Shown: positions 1 through 8,129 of the stretch, piece after piece | Layout: every line of letters begins with the position of its first letter | Position numbering within the stretch: the first letter of the stretch is position 1 | Assembly (NCBI GenBank): GCA_016280595.1 | Contig: JAEEHB010000060.1 | Span: 1 to 64,000, forward strand | DNA: 64,000 nt | Reading direction: 5' to 3' | From: Clostridiaceae bacterium | Lineage (GTDB): Bacteria > Bacillota > Clostridia > Oscillospirales > Acutalibacteraceae | Program-made: the position numbers and the translations under genes | The notes under the pieces: model-generated | What the model saw: only the letters and a program-made list of their open reading frames with translations | Databases searched by the model: none | What the model was told of the DNA's origin: nothing

Positions 1-5
1 AATTA

Positions 6-34
6 TTGACTTTAATTCTTTTTTATAGTAAAAT
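6..34 (+). promoter_or_regulatory. Sigma-A promoter for the riboswitch and cation ATPase
   Basis: TTGACT at 6-11 and TAAAAT at 29-34 are separated by 17 bases, a near-consensus housekeeping promoter. It lies just upstream of the riboswitch that leads into the P-type ATPase, so transcription would start at about base 41. Confidence 0.7.
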
Positions 35-49
35 CAAATAAATTAAACA

Positions 50-140
50 CCGCGGTAGAGGGGAGTAGGTTTCAACCCTTAGGCAACAACCGCCTTTACG
101 GCTGGCTACCGGTGCATTTTTATGTTAGCGAGACCTTTAA
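50..140 (+). ncRNA. yybP-ykoY manganese riboswitch aptamer
   Basis: The leader has the 5' signature AGGGGAGTAGG and the 3' signature GCGAGACCTTT, which pair to form the basal helix of the yybP-ykoY family. Internal CAACAACCG and CTACCGGTGCA segments fall where the second arm is expected. The family senses Mn2+ and commonly precedes cation P-type ATPases, TerC and MntP proteins; here the next gene is a P2A ATPase. The 3' strand of the basal helix is also the 5' strand of the terminator at 133-170, so metal binding should prevent termination (an ON switch). The family call rests on remembered consensus; a covariance-model search would settle it. Confidence 0.82.
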
Positions 141-170
141 CATAGCGCCCTGCTATGTTAGAGGTTTTTA
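133..170 (+). terminator. Riboswitch-controlled intrinsic terminator
   Basis: ACCTTTAACATAGC pairs with GCTATGTTAGAGGT over 14 base pairs (one G-U) around a GCCCT loop and is followed by TTTTTA. Its 5' arm overlaps the aptamer's closing strand ACCTTT, the expected layout for metal-dependent antitermination. Confidence 0.8.
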
Positions 171-212
171 ATTTGTAATTCAGTTTATTACAGAAGGAGA
201 GATTTTGCCCCA

Positions 213-2969
213 ATGAAACATTATCTCGAAGATGTCGGCGCGATTTACGAAGCGCTTGATTCCGGCGAAAACGGTCTTACTTCCGCCGAAGCGCAGAAAA
301 GACTTGCCGAAAACGGAAAAAACAAACTGAAGGAGCCCGAAAAGGATTCCCTTTTCAAAAAATTCCTTAACTCCCTCGCGGATCCGATGATTATTATGCT
401 CCTCATCGCCGCCCTTATTCAGGCTGGCGTTGCGGTGTTTGAAGCGATTAAGGCGGGCAACGGTTTCAAACTTGTTGATTTTGCCGATGTGCTTGTTATT
501 CTGGTCGTTGTTATAATCAACACCATTATGAGCCTTATCCAGGAGAGCAAGGCTGAGGCGGCTATGGAAGCTCTTATGCAGATGACCGCCGCCACATCAA
601 GGGTAATGCGCGACGGAGAAGTTGTAGTAATCAAGAGCGAAGACATCTGCGTAGGCGATGTTGTGCTGCTTGAAGCGGGCGACGCCGTACCTGCCGACTG
701 CCGTATTATCGAGAGCCATTCTCTCAAGGCGGAAGAGGCGGCGCTTACGGGCGAATCCGTACCCGTCACCAAATTCGTTGATGTGCTTATGTGCAAAGAC
801 GGCAACGAGGAGATTCCTCTGGGCGACCGTAAAAATATGCTTTACAGCGGCTCCGTTATCGTTTACGGCAGAGGCAAAGCGATTGTTACGGGCGTAGGTA
901 TGGATACCGAAATGGGCAAGATTGCGGACGCTCTTTCCCAGTCCGAAAAAGAGCAGACTCCTCTCCAGATAAAGATGGCCGAACTTTCGGCATTCCTCAC
1001 CAAACTTGTTATCGGTATTTCGATTCTCGTTTTCATTGTTGGTCTTGTTGAAACAGTGATTACCGAGAAAAGCGGTTTCACCTGGGCACATTTCGGCAAC
1101 GCCGCGCTCTCAACCTTCATTTCCGCAATCGCTCTTGCGGTTGCCGCAATTCCCGAAGGCCTGCCCGCAGTTGTTACCATTATCCTTTCAATCGGCGTTA
1201 CCGCTATGAGTAAGCGCCAGGCGCTTATCAGAAAACTTACCGCCGTTGAAACTCTCGGCTGTACTCAGATTATCTGCTCTGATAAAACCGGTACTCTTAC
1301 CCAGAATAAGATGACCGTTGTTGATCACTACGGCGATAACGAAAACCTTATAGCAACGGCTATGGCTCTTTGCTGTGACGCTCAGATAGATTCTGAGGGC
1401 AAAGTTACGGGCGAGCCTACCGAAGCCGCACTTGTTGCATACGCATATTCTCTGAATCTCAATAAAAACGACCTTGTTGAAGTTAATCCCCGTATAGGCG
1501 AAGCGCCGTTTGATTCGGGCAGAAAGATGATGTCAACCGTTCATCAGACTCCCGAAGGCATAGTACAGTATACCAAAGGCGCCCCCGATGTTGTTCTCAA
1601 TCACTGTAAATTCGCTCTTGTAAAAGGCGAAGTTGTTCCCTTTACCGAAGCGGTAAGGCAGGATATAGTAACCAGCAACAAAGCAATGGCAGATAAAGCG
1701 CTGCGCGTGCTTGCCGTTGCGACGCGTAAATATGACAGTGCTCCCGCATCATACGAGGCTTCAGATCTTGAAGAAGAACTTGTTTTCGTAGGCCTCACCG
1801 GTATGATTGACCCGGTAAGACCGGAAGTAAAAGCCGCTATTGACGAGTGCCGTGAGGCGGGCATCCGCCCGGTAATGATTACGGGCGACCACAGAGATAC
1901 CGCTGTTGCAATCGGCAGAGAACTCGGTATCATCAGCGACGCGAGCGAGGCGATACTCGGCTCGGATCTTGATAAATTCAGCGATGAAGAACTTGTTGAA
2001 GAAGTTACCAGATTCTCGGTTTACGCCCGTGTTCAGCCCGAGCATAAGACAAGAATAGTCAGGGCGTGGAGAGCGCGCGGTATGGTCACCGCAATGACCG
2101 GCGACGGCGTAAACGACGCTCCTTCAATCAAAGCCGCCGATATAGGCATAGGCATGGGTATCACCGGCACAGACGTTACCAAAGGCGTTGCCGATATGGT
2201 GCTTGCCGACGATAACTTTGCAACCATAGTCAATGCCGTTGAAGAAGGCAGAAAGATTTACGACAATGTCTGCAAAGTTCTTCAGTTCCAGCTTTCAACC
2301 AATATGAGCGAAGTGCTCATAATGTTTTTCTCAACCATATTCAATTTCACCATTCTCGGTCCGATCCATCTTCTCTGGGTCAACATGGTTACCGACTCGC
2401 TTCCCGGCCTTGCGCTCGGTATGGAAAAAGCGGAGGGCGACCTTATGCACCGCAAACCGCGTGCCACTACCGACGGCATTTTCTCGGGCGGCGCGGGCTT
2501 CGATATGGTATGGCAGGGTATATACCTCGCGTTTATTGAAATTGCCGCATATGTAATCGGTTTCTTCTATGCAAACCCCGGCGCAAAGTTATCCGCAATC
2601 TGGGGCGCGACCGATGCCAATAACAATATGTGCCTCAACGCAGTTGCCATGGCATTCCTCGCCGTAAACTTCGGTGAACTCTTCTGCGCCATCAATATGC
2701 GCTCGCGTCAGGGCTCGCTCTTCTCAAAGAGTATGTTCCGCAATTTCAACTGGTGGCTTGTCGGAGCGTTTGTTGTGACCGCCTTCCTGACACTGCTTCC
2801 GATTTATGTTCCGTTCCTGCGCGACATCTTCTTCCCGATTGCCGATGCAAAAGAGCATTTCACTCTCGAGTTCAATGAACTTGCCATCTCGATTATCCTT
2901 GCGGCAACCACAGTTCCCGTGTTTGAAATAGGCAAAGCAATCCACAGAGCGGCAAGGAAGAATAAATAA
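213..2969 (+). CDS. P2A-type cation-transporting ATPase (Ca2+/Mn2+ exporter)
   Basis: This 918-aa membrane pump couples ATP hydrolysis to export of a divalent cation. Visible motifs are TGES near residue 179 (actuator domain), PEGLPA in membrane helix 4, the phosphorylation site DKTGTLT with its Asp near residue 357, MTGDGVNDAP near residue 628 (hinge), and NMVTDSLPG in helix 6, the SERCA-like ion site. Length and the PEGLPA/NxxTD pair place it with bacterial Ca2+-ATPases and the YoaB-type Mn2+ pumps. The Mn2+ riboswitch upstream favours manganese as at least one substrate, but this is inference since sequence alone does not separate Ca2+ from Mn2+. AGAAGGAGAG about 10 bases before the ATG supports the start. 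A weak hairpin follows the stop. Confidence 0.92.
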   Translation: MKHYLEDVGAIYEALDSGENGLTSAEAQKRLAENGKNKLKEPEKDSLFKKFLNSLADPMIIMLLIAALIQAGVAVFEAIKAGNGFKLVDFADVLVILVVVIINTIMSLIQESKAEAAMEALMQMTAATSRVMRDGEVVVIKSEDICVGDVVLLEAGDAVPADCRIIESHSLKAEEAALTGESVPVTKFVDVLMCKDGNEEIPLGDRKNMLYSGSVIVYGRGKAIVTGVGMDTEMGKIADALSQSEKEQTPLQIKMAELSAFLTKLVIGISILVFIVGLVETVITEKSGFTWAHFGNAALSTFISAIALAVAAIPEGLPAVVTIILSIGVTAMSKRQALIRKLTAVETLGCTQIICSDKTGTLTQNKMTVVDHYGDNENLIATAMALCCDAQIDSEGKVTGEPTEAALVAYAYSLNLNKNDLVEVNPRIGEAPFDSGRKMMSTVHQTPEGIVQYTKGAPDVVLNHCKFALVKGEVVPFTEAVRQDIVTSNKAMADKALRVLAVATRKYDSAPASYEASDLEEELVFVGLTGMIDPVRPEVKAAIDECREAGIRPVMITGDHRDTAVAIGRELGIISDASEAILGSDLDKFSDEELVEEVTRFSVYARVQPEHKTRIVRAWRARGMVTAMTGDGVNDAPSIKAADIGIGMGITGTDVTKGVADMVLADDNFATIVNAVEEGRKIYDNVCKVLQFQLSTNMSEVLIMFFSTIFNFTILGPIHLLWVNMVTDSLPGLALGMEKAEGDLMHRKPRATTDGIFSGGAGFDMVWQGIYLAFIEIAAYVIGFFYANPGAKLSAIWGATDANNNMCLNAVAMAFLAVNFGELFCAINMRSRQGSLFSKSMFRNFNWWLVGAFVVTAFLTLLPIYVPFLRDIFFPIADAKEHFTLEFNELAISIILAATTVPVFEIGKAIHRAARKNK

Positions 2970-2983
2970 TCATTGTTTGCGAT

Positions 2984-3014
2984 TAAGCCCGTGTGATTTA
3001 CATCATACGGGCTT
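2984..3014 (+). terminator. Hairpin after the cation ATPase
   Basis: TAAGCCCGTGTGAT pairs with ATCATACGGGCTTA around a TTAC loop (one G-T). The following ACAATTTG is a poor U-tract, so this is a weak intrinsic terminator or 3'-end stabiliser. Confidence 0.5.
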
Positions 3015-3028
3015 AACAATTTGTTAAC

Positions 3029-3057
3029 TTGATTTTATTTTAATATTGTGATATAAA
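3029..3057 (+). promoter_or_regulatory. Promoter immediately before mltG-like gene
   Basis: TTGATT at 3029-3034 and TATAAA at 3052-3057 have a 17-base spacer. The -10 ends only six bases before the ATG at 3064, so a transcript from it would be leaderless or nearly so. Confidence 0.55.
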
Positions 3058-3063
3058 TACTGT

Positions 3064-3900
3064 ATGCTGAAAACAATAAAAAATTCATTATGTATCAGTT
3101 TGAGTCTGCTTGTGCTTGCCGTGTGCTGTGCCTGCAGTATGGGCAGGGTTGAAAACGCCGGCACAAGCGCAAAGCAAAACGATACCGGCTCAAATATCGT
3201 CAGGGTAACATTTCCCGAGGGCTTTACCGTTTCTCAGATTGCCCAAAGGCTCGAAGAAAACGGAGTTTGCTCTGCGGCTGAATTTACCGGTGCCGTCAAT
3301 GATGCGGAAAATCTTGAAAAATACGGTATTGAAATTGATTCGCCTTCAGAGCGCGCTTTTCTGCTTGAAGGTTATCTTTTTCCCGACACTTACGATTTTT
3401 ACATAGGAGAAAAAGTGTCGTCGGTCATAAGAAAATTCGTTGTCAATTTCAATTCTCAGATAACAGAAGAAATGCGCACAAGGGCGGCTGAACTCGGCTA
3501 CTCGCTCGATGAGATAATCGCCATTGCCTCCATTATTCAGGAGGAGGCCGATGTCTTATCCGAAATGCCCAGAGTTTCAGCGGTGCTCCACAACAGACTT
3601 GCCAGCCCCGAATTTCCGAAACTGCAGTGCGACGCCTGTACATTCTATCTCAGAGACAGCGTCAAGCCCTATGTTTCCGAAAGCGACTATGAGCGTTATC
3701 TTCAGACCTACAGCACCTATAACTGCACAGGCCTGCCGGAGGGCCCGATTACCAACCCCGGCATCGAAGCCGTCAAGGCGGCGCTCTATCCGTCGGATGA
3801 TAATTATTACTTCTTTGTGACGGATGCAAACAACACATATTATTATGCCGAAACTTACAGCGAGCATCTTGAAAACTGTAAGATTGCAGGCATTCAATAA
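3064..3900 (+). CDS. mltG: MltG-like endolytic murein transglycosylase, lipoprotein form
   Basis: The product (278 aa) is a YceG/MltG-family enzyme, which cleaves nascent glycan strands at the outer face of the membrane and so sets peptidoglycan chain length. The N-terminus is a lipoprotein-like signal (VLAVCCACS) rather than the usual single membrane helix. Family hallmarks are EGFTVSQIAQRL (LysM-like subdomain), LLEGYLFPDTYDF, ASIIQEEA with the probable catalytic Glu near residue 161, VLHNRL, and YNCTGLPEGPITNPG. It is shorter than typical MltG (about 340 aa or more). No Shine-Dalgarno precedes the ATG, and the promoter -10 is six bases upstream. The next gene begins 16 bases after the stop, suggesting co-transcription with the LRR lipoprotein and phosphoesterase. 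Confidence 0.88.
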   Translation: MLKTIKNSLCISLSLLVLAVCCACSMGRVENAGTSAKQNDTGSNIVRVTFPEGFTVSQIAQRLEENGVCSAAEFTGAVNDAENLEKYGIEIDSPSERAFLLEGYLFPDTYDFYIGEKVSSVIRKFVVNFNSQITEEMRTRAAELGYSLDEIIAIASIIQEEADVLSEMPRVSAVLHNRLASPEFPKLQCDACTFYLRDSVKPYVSESDYERYLQTYSTYNCTGLPEGPITNPGIEAVKAALYPSDDNYYFFVTDANNTYYYAETYSEHLENCKIAGIQ

Positions 3901-3916
3901 ACAGGAGGACAGTTTA

Positions 3917-4537
3917 ATGAAAAAACTTACAGCAATCGTTCTCGCAGTGATTACCGTACTCTGCGTTTTCGCGGCATGCGGCAAAAACGGCGGCACCAAA
4001 AACAAACCCGAAGAAGAAACCCTGACATTTGAAGACTACGAATATGTTCTTCTTGAAGACGGCAGCGCAAAGATAGTAAAATATAACGCGACTGAATCCG
4101 TTGATGAACTTACAATACCCGATACAATCGAAAACGCTTCCGTTACCGTTATCGGCGAAAGCGCTTTTGAAGGCTGCAAACTTATCAGAAAGGTCAACCT
4201 CCCCATGAGCGTTGTTACCATTGAGAAGAAGGCATTTGCATCTTCATCCGCAGGCTTTGTGTTCAACACTTCCGGCAATGCTCTCAAAGCCATCGAAGAC
4301 GAGGCGTTCAAAGACTGCACAAATCTTGTTCAGTTTGATATCAGAGGTGTCGAAACAATCGGCAAAGATGCTTTCGCAGGCTGCACCGCTCTTCAGGTGT
4401 TCACCATCAGATCCGATGTTCAGCTCAGTAACGATTCTTTCACCGATGCAAACAACTTCAAGGTTGTTACTCACGAAGAGTGCAAAAACCTCGTTAAATT
4501 CGCGAAAGATAACGGCCACGAAGTTCAGATTTTCTGA
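3917..4537 (+). CDS. BspA-type leucine-rich-repeat lipoprotein
   Basis: The start was moved from the ORF-track position 3824 to ATG 3917 because AGGAGG lies 8 bases upstream and the shorter protein (206 aa) begins with a lipoprotein signal ending VFAACGKN. The mature part has BspA/LRR_5-type units, recognisable as repeated GESAFEGC, DEAFKDC and KDAFAGC segments alternating with short beta strands (TIPDTI, KVNLP, QFDIRG). Such proteins are surface-exposed adhesins or binding proteins in many gut Clostridia; no ligand can be named. It sits between the mltG-like gene and a secreted phosphoesterase whose ATG follows 2 bases after this stop, so the three are probably one transcript. Confidence 0.82.
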   Translation: MKKLTAIVLAVITVLCVFAACGKNGGTKNKPEEETLTFEDYEYVLLEDGSAKIVKYNATESVDELTIPDTIENASVTVIGESAFEGCKLIRKVNLPMSVVTIEKKAFASSSAGFVFNTSGNALKAIEDEAFKDCTNLVQFDIRGVETIGKDAFAGCTALQVFTIRSDVQLSNDSFTDANNFKVVTHEECKNLVKFAKDNGHEVQIF

Positions 4538-4539
4538 TT

Positions 4540-6255
4540 ATGAAAAAGACTCTTTCCGCGCTTTTATCAGCAATAATAATTTGTTCAGTAACCCTTCCGG
4601 CATTTTCCGCAAATGCCGGAGGGGCTTGTCTCAATATAGCCCTTGCCTCAGATCTGCATTATAATCAGCCGAGAGAGGAAATAAGCGGCGATATTGACGA
4701 TGAGATATATTTCTATGCCAACAGGCGCGCGGCCATGGAGGACGAAAGCGGATTTATTATTGATGAGTTTCTCAGGCAGTGCAGAGAAAACGACAGTCTT
4801 GATTATGTGCTGATTTCCGGCGACCTTGCCGACAACGGCAAATCAACACCCGAAGAGCATTACGATGTTGCCGCCAAACTCAAGGCGTTTGAAGACGAAA
4901 CGGGCATACCCGTTTATGTGTGCAACGGCAATCACGACTGCGGAAACAACTGTGCCACTACCAACGATGATTTCCGTGAAATATACGCGGATTTCGGCTA
5001 TGCCGAAGCGAAGGAAACTCTCGAAGGCACACTTTCATACACCGTTGACCTCGACGAAAAATACACCCTCATAGTTGCCGACAGCTGCGACCCCGATAAA
5101 TCCACCGAAGACGGTCTTACGGCGGACAGGGTTAACTGGGTGGTTTCTCAGGCGAAGAAGATTAAATCGCAGGGCAGATATCCCGTGCTTATGATGCACC
5201 ACAATCTGCTTGACCATATGCCCGTGCAGAGGATTATCAGCCACGACTTTATTGTGAGAAATCACACGCTTACAGCAGAGCAGTTTGCAAACGCAGGTAT
5301 CAAGGTTGTATTCACCGGGCATGAGCACGGCAACGATGTTGCTTCATACACGAGCACGCTCGGCAACATAATCACCGATTTCTCAACAACTTCTCTCACC
5401 ATGTATCCGCTTGAATACAGGTGTATTACCTTCACCGATGACACAATTACATATGAGAAGAAATCGATAGACAGCATAGATACCGACGCTCTCACAGCCG
5501 CCTGCGACGGCTTCACAGACGAGCAGATTTCCCTTATGAATGAAGATTATGCTTCTTACTCAAAAGGCTTTTTCAAGGCGGGCATAAAATACAGGCTTAC
5601 TCTCTCGCTCTCTCCCGAAAAACTCGGTATAGACGAAAACGCCTTCTATGCTCCCGTAGTTTACACCGCGATAGACGGCCTTCTCAGAATAATGGATATG
5701 CCTCTCTACGGAGAAGGCAGTGTTGAAGAACTTGCCGCAGAGTACGGCATTGACCTGCCGGAAACTAGTTTTGCCGACGGGTGGGACCTCGCAACCGAGA
5801 TTCTCTCTTATCACTACGCGGGCAACGAGCCCTATGCCCTTGACGGGCCTGAGGTAACTCTGCTGCTGCGTGTTGCGGACCTTATTCTGCTTGACGCACT
5901 CTCGGATGTCAATGACGAGGTTTTCCTCAAAGCGGCCAATAGCATCGCTTCATCGCTCGGTACAGGCGGTATCTGTAAAGAGTTTACAAAAACTATGGCA
6001 AAAACATTCGGTCCGGTCACGGCAGGGGAATACCTGATTGTCGCCATAGCTTCTCCTCTTCTCTACGGCTTTGCTTATGACAGCGATGAAATAAACGATA
6101 CCGACGGCTCGATTGACGGTTATGCAGTGAATAATAACGCAGCGGCGGTAAAAGATAACGTTTCCGGGTTTTTCTCTAAAATCCTGCTTCACATTTCTCT
6201 TTTCTCGCGGTATATTCTTAAGATTTTCACTAAACCTTTTGTAGGATTGAACTGA
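4540..6255 (+). CDS. Secreted calcineurin-like metallophosphoesterase
   Basis: A 571-aa exported protein with an N-terminal signal peptide (residues 1 to about 26, ending FSANA). The catalytic domain spans roughly residues 28-265 and shows the binuclear metal motifs in order: ASDLH, SGDLADNG, CNGNHDCG, MMHHNLLD and TGHEHGND. The remaining 300 residues form an alpha-rich region of unknown function ending in a hydrophobic, basic tail (FFSKILLHISLFSRYILKIF) that could associate with the membrane. It begins 2 bases after the LRR lipoprotein, indicating translational coupling. The substrate is unknown; phosphomonoesters or diesters outside the cell are plausible. A strong terminator follows. Confidence 0.88.
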   Translation: MKKTLSALLSAIIICSVTLPAFSANAGGACLNIALASDLHYNQPREEISGDIDDEIYFYANRRAAMEDESGFIIDEFLRQCRENDSLDYVLISGDLADNGKSTPEEHYDVAAKLKAFEDETGIPVYVCNGNHDCGNNCATTNDDFREIYADFGYAEAKETLEGTLSYTVDLDEKYTLIVADSCDPDKSTEDGLTADRVNWVVSQAKKIKSQGRYPVLMMHHNLLDHMPVQRIISHDFIVRNHTLTAEQFANAGIKVVFTGHEHGNDVASYTSTLGNIITDFSTTSLTMYPLEYRCITFTDDTITYEKKSIDSIDTDALTAACDGFTDEQISLMNEDYASYSKGFFKAGIKYRLTLSLSPEKLGIDENAFYAPVVYTAIDGLLRIMDMPLYGEGSVEELAAEYGIDLPETSFADGWDLATEILSYHYAGNEPYALDGPEVTLLLRVADLILLDALSDVNDEVFLKAANSIASSLGTGGICKEFTKTMAKTFGPVTAGEYLIVAIASPLLYGFAYDSDEINDTDGSIDGYAVNNNAAAVKDNVSGFFSKILLHISLFSRYILKIFTKPFVGLN

Positions 6256-6270
6256 AAAAATACATAAATG

Positions 6271-6304
6271 TGTCGGACATTTCGGAAAAATGTCCGACAT
6301 TTTT
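6271..6304 (+). terminator. Intrinsic terminator after the secreted phosphoesterase
   Basis: TGTCGGACAT and ATGTCCGACA form a perfect 10-bp stem followed by TTTTTG. It closes the mltG-LRR-phosphoesterase transcript and precedes a new promoter. Confidence 0.85.
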
Positions 6305-6307
6305 GCT

Positions 6308-6336
6308 TTGACTTATTATAATTTTTATGATATACT
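6308..6336 (+). promoter_or_regulatory. Promoter for the GH3 operon
   Basis: TTGACT at 6308-6313 and TATACT at 6331-6336 with a 17-base spacer lie between the terminator and the GH3-family gene. Confidence 0.75.
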
Positions 6337-6376
6337 TTTTCAGATAAAATTTTATAAAAGAACAGGAGAAATCCAA

Positions 6377-8110
6377 ATGATTACTTTTTCTGGTTTCGGC
6401 GTATTCCTCGGCGATGTTTCAAGAGCGGAAATCAAACACTACACAAAAAATCCGCTCAAAGCCCAGGAGAAAGTTCTTAAAAAGATTTTAAGAAGAAACA
6501 AAAACTGCGAACTCGGTAAAAAACTCAACCTCGGCGATATCCACTCAATCAAAGAGTTTCAGGATAAAGTTCCTCTTTCAAGTTATGCCGATTACGAGCC
6601 CTATGTTGACAGAATGATTAACAACGGCGAAGACAGAATCATGTTTTCCGGCAAGAATATCCGTTACGCTTCTTCTTCGGGTTCAGTCGGCAAGCCCAAA
6701 ATCCTTCCTAAAGGTATAAATGACCTGTGGAAGATGCAGTGCATCGGTTTCTCTGTTTCCGTAGCAACCGCTTATCACTGGATGAAAGAGAATATGGGCG
6801 TTACCATGTATAACCAGGTAGGCCCCCTTGCTCTCAACCTTTCAGGTCACAAACTCGAAGACGGCAAGCAGTGCAACGGCGCAGGTCAGATTCCTCTGCG
6901 TTATCTCAAATGCATCCTTCCCTTCTTCTGCACCTCTCCGCTTGAACTCCTCTTCCCCAGCCTTGAGGATAAACTTGACACATCTTATCTTCACCTTCGT
7001 TTCTGCCTTGAAAACAAAAAGGTAAGTTACCTCGGATCAATCGTTGTTACCCTTCTTACCCAGATGTTTGACTATCTTGAGGTAAACTGGGAAATGCTCT
7101 GCGACGATATCGAAAAGGGTATTATCAACCCCAATATCGACATCACTCCCGAACTTCGCAAAAAGTTTGAAAAGAAGTTCAAGCCCAATCCCAAGAGAGC
7201 GGCTGAGCTCAGAGCGGAATTTGAAAAAGGTTTTGACGATCCCATTGCTCCCAGAATCTGGCCGAGACTCCAGTGGGCATACGGCATGATGGGCTCCAAC
7301 CTTCTCGTTTACGTTGAAAAACTCCGCAAGCATATAGGTCCCAACGTTCCCATTCACAATATGGGTTACGCGGCGGCAGAAGGCTTCTTTGCAGCCCCCA
7401 CAGACCTCAATGTAAATGACTACGTTCTTCTTCCCTGGTGTCTCTTCCTTGAGTTCCTTCCCATCGGCGAGGATGATGACCACGCGGATTACTCACAGAG
7501 ACCTCTGCTTATGAACGAACTCGAAGTAGGCAAGAACTATGAAATGATAGTCACCAACTTCTCCGGTCTTTACAGATATAAAATCGAGGACGTTGTTAAA
7601 GTTACAAGAATGTATAACAACACTCCCGAAGTTGAACTTCTGTTCAGACAGAATCTTTCAATGAACGTTGCCAACGAAAAGACCACCACCGATATGGTTG
7701 TTGCCGCGGCATCCAATGCTGCCAAGGCTCTTGACCTCGAATTCCAGGGCTTCAGCTTCTATCCCGATTTCTCCACCAAGCCTCCCAGATACACAATGCT
7801 CTGCGAAGTTAAGGGCGGCATTCCCGATGAGGAAACCAGACAGAAGCTCATAAAGGAAATCGATTCTCAGTTTGACGCTATCAACGAGAAATTCTATAAG
7901 TACAGACGCTGGGGTATGCTCAATACTCCCGAAGTGCTCTTCCTTAAGCCCGATACTTATGTTGATTACAACAAGTATCTCGCAGACAAAGGCATAGTGC
8001 TTAACCAGATTAAGCCCGTTACCGTTATTAATAACGAAGAGAGAGAAAAATTCTTCTTCTCACACGTTGATACCGATGCCGATGTAGTATCCTATGTACT
8101 CAACAAATAA
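6377..8110 (+). CDS. GH3-family acyl-adenylate/amide synthetase-like protein
   Basis: The start was set at ATG 6377 (AGGAGA upstream), not the ORF-track 6290, which lies inside the terminator and ahead of the promoter. The 577-aa product belongs to the GH3 family, known from plants as auxin/jasmonate-amino acid synthetases and present with unknown roles in some bacteria. Visible adenylating-enzyme features are the ATP-binding SSSGSVGKPK motif near residue 98, GYAAAEGFFAAP (acyl/AMP pocket) and YEMIVTNFSGLYRYKIEDVV near residues 390-410. The reaction should be activation of a carboxylate with ATP, possibly followed by conjugation to an amine; substrates are not predictable. It heads a three-gene operon with a secreted alpha/beta hydrolase and a thioredoxin-like protein. 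Confidence 0.85.
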   Translation: MITFSGFGVFLGDVSRAEIKHYTKNPLKAQEKVLKKILRRNKNCELGKKLNLGDIHSIKEFQDKVPLSSYADYEPYVDRMINNGEDRIMFSGKNIRYASSSGSVGKPKILPKGINDLWKMQCIGFSVSVATAYHWMKENMGVTMYNQVGPLALNLSGHKLEDGKQCNGAGQIPLRYLKCILPFFCTSPLELLFPSLEDKLDTSYLHLRFCLENKKVSYLGSIVVTLLTQMFDYLEVNWEMLCDDIEKGIINPNIDITPELRKKFEKKFKPNPKRAAELRAEFEKGFDDPIAPRIWPRLQWAYGMMGSNLLVYVEKLRKHIGPNVPIHNMGYAAAEGFFAAPTDLNVNDYVLLPWCLFLEFLPIGEDDDHADYSQRPLLMNELEVGKNYEMIVTNFSGLYRYKIEDVVKVTRMYNNTPEVELLFRQNLSMNVANEKTTTDMVVAAASNAAKALDLEFQGFSFYPDFSTKPPRYTMLCEVKGGIPDEETRQKLIKEIDSQFDAINEKFYKYRRWGMLNTPEVLFLKPDTYVDYNKYLADKGIVLNQIKPVTVINNEEREKFFFSHVDTDADVVSYVLNK

Positions 8111-8129
8111 TTATTCCGGAGTTAAAACT

